From: an uncultured Clostridia bacterium
GTDB taxonomy: Bacteria > Bacillota > Clostridia > Christensenellales > Borkfalkiaceae
Length of the DNA: 64,000 nucleotides
Direction: 5' to 3'
Assembly (NCBI GenBank): GCA_937912025.1
Contig: CALDOZ010000003.1
Coordinates: 1-64,000 of the forward strand
Shown here: in pieces, positions 62,942 to 64,000 of the stretch
Layout: each line of letters starts with the position of its first letter
Position numbering within the stretch: the stretch's first letter is position 1
Notes under the pieces: generated by a model
Seen by the model: the letters and a program-made list of their open reading frames with translations, nothing else
The model's database searches: none
What the model was told of the DNA's origin: nothing
Made by a program: the position numbers and the translations under genes

Positions 62942-63775
62942 ATGATAACACATCAACTTAAAAACACTATAGGGGCGGAAATATATAACGCATTTATATA
63001 TAAAAACATCAATTACGCTCAACATTTTCATAAAGGTATTGAGTTTGTTTTTGTGTTAAACGGTACTCTTAACTCAAACGTTAACGGCGTTGAATATACG
63101 CTAAACAGCGGTGAAAGTTTGCTACTGTTTCCGTTTAACGTTCATTCATACAAAACTACAAGTAATTGCGAAGTTTTAATAGTTGTTTTTTCAGACGATT
63201 ACGTTCAAAGTTTTATGCGTTTAAAAAATAACTACGTTGCTATAAATAATAAGTTCACTTTAACTAATTCTATTAAAAATTACGTTTTAGAAAACCTTGC
63301 AATAAAAAACAACGCCGTTTTGCCTTTTTATGACAATCACGCCGATAGTATAACCGAACTTATCACCCCTGATTATCTCACGATTAAAAGTGTAGCGTAT
63401 TGTATTTGTAACGAATTTAATAAGCAAGTAAAGTTTACTAAAAAAGGTCGTTTGCAAAATGACGTTTTAGTTGACTGTCTTATTTACGTTGAAAACAACT
63501 ATATGCGTGACGTTTCTTTAAACGATATGTGTAAACACCTTGGTTACGATTACAATTATTTATCAAGAATTTTTAATAATCAAATGAAAACTTCTTTTAA
63601 AACAATATTAAATCAACGCCGACTTGAACACGCCGTTTCACTTTTATCTAAAAGTGACGTAAGTATTAGCGTTGCTTGTTTTGAAAGCGGATTTCAAAGT
63701 GTTAGAACGTTTAATAGAGTTTTTAAAGAGTTTACTAATAAAAATCCAAGCCAATTTTTTAAAAATAAAACTTAG
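62942..63775 (+). CDS. AraC family regulator divergent from the glycyl radical operon
   Basis: A 277-residue regulator: cupin sensor (YAQHFHKGIEFVFVLNGTLN, about 26-45) and C-terminal helix-turn-helix pair (LNDMCKHLGYDYNYLSRIFN and ISVACFESGFQSVRTFNRVF). Start ATG at 62942 follows GGTGAT; the longer in-frame reading from 62882 has no site. It shares a 97-bp intergenic space with the activase gene, the usual setting for a local activator that senses the enzyme's substrate. Confidence 0.92.
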   Translation: MITHQLKNTIGAEIYNAFIYKNINYAQHFHKGIEFVFVLNGTLNSNVNGVEYTLNSGESLLLFPFNVHSYKTTSNCEVLIVVFSDDYVQSFMRLKNNYVAINNKFTLTNSIKNYVLENLAIKNNAVLPFYDNHADSITELITPDYLTIKSVAYCICNEFNKQVKFTKKGRLQNDVLVDCLIYVENNYMRDVSLNDMCKHLGYDYNYLSRIFNNQMKTSFKTILNQRRLEHAVSLLSKSDVSISVACFESGFQSVRTFNRVFKEFTNKNPSQFFKNKT

Positions 63776-63848
63776 AAACGTAAATTTTACAAACATATTA
63801 AAGTTATTAAGTTTCATACTATTCGCAATAAAAAACCACCACGCAAAA

Positions 63849-63974
63849 GCCGAGTCCCTACAAGGGATTCGGCAACTAAATAAATCCTTACGGATTTGTG
63901 ATATTCGTCTAATGACGAGTGAGATTGCCTTACGTCAGTTATATTCGCCTTACGGCAAGTTGTGGATTTATTTA
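63849..63974. repeat. Serial-hairpin element with terminal inverted repeat
   Basis: GCCGAGTCCC/GGGATTCGGC (63849-63873) makes the first hairpin. Then an 11-bp inverted repeat (TAAATAAATCC at 63877-63887 with its complement at 63964-63974) encloses a row of four short hairpins: AAATCC/GGATTT, ATTCGTC/GACGAGT, TTGCC/CGTCA-like and TTCGCC/GGCAAG. No ORF. It looks like a miniature mobile or structured-RNA repeat of the kind seen in gut Bacillota. No other copy is visible in this window. Confidence 0.72.
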
Positions 63975-64000
63975 ATATAACTTTAGCGTAGCCAAAATAA

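Overview
The window looks like chromosome from a low-GC, spore-forming member of the Bacillota, probably an uncultured Clostridia lineage. Support: a SpoIIID homologue at the left edge, AddAB instead of RecBCD, L-box and ZTP riboswitches, consensus sigma-A promoters with 17-bp spacers, strong AGGAGG-type ribosome binding sites and dense rho-independent terminators. The lineage is my inference; no rRNA or marker gene is present to fix it.

Layout. 1-9.8 kb: spoIIID, a PFL/UPF0210 protein with its ACT partner, an AraC regulator, a solute-binding lipoprotein with an unusual Cys/His-rich N-terminus, a Ca2+-type P-ATPase and an orphan glycosidase-like protein. 10.1-10.8 kb: tRNA-Leu(AAG) followed by the relic of a phage related to the one at 14-27 kb, containing a likely small RNA gene. 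10.8-14.2 kb: sstT, a small membrane protein, a DegV protein and a nitroreductase. 14.35-27.01 kb: tRNA-Gln(CTG) carrying a 12.6-kb integrated element with perfect 46-bp att repeats. It encodes a tyrosine integrase, an XRE repressor with operators, small early genes, three membrane-anchored or secreted candidate virion proteins, a Zot/pI-like ATPase and two winged-helix replication candidates. I read it as a cryptic filamentous-phage (inovirus-like) prophage. 27.0-30.1 kb: a second small island at the same tRNA-Gln locus, bounded by a 125-bp direct repeat ending in the tRNA 3' end, with an XRE/zinc-ribbon membrane protein and a GH63-like glycosidase.

30.2-46.7 kb: a DUF1538-PII-PII-tyrosine phosphatase operon, a DnaQ-like exonuclease, addA/addB, two predicted exported or anchored proteins of unknown function, an NhaC-family transporter under a lysine riboswitch, and an AbrB-ABC-ABC operon. 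46.7-58.3 kb: one de novo purine operon transcribed leftward as purE-C-F-M-N-O-H-D-L behind a ZTP riboswitch with an overlapping terminator. It covers most of the PRPP-to-IMP route, with PurH split into a formyltransferase and a separate PurO-type cyclohydrolase, and with a PurF that lacks the N-terminal cysteine nucleophile. purB and purK are not in the window. 58.4-64 kb: mntP, an MBL hydrolase, a glycyl radical enzyme with its activase and a divergent AraC regulator, then a multi-hairpin element.

The most unusual parts are the filamentous-phage-like prophage, its relic with a promoter-terminator small RNA at tRNA-Leu, and the stacked tRNA-Gln attachment sites.
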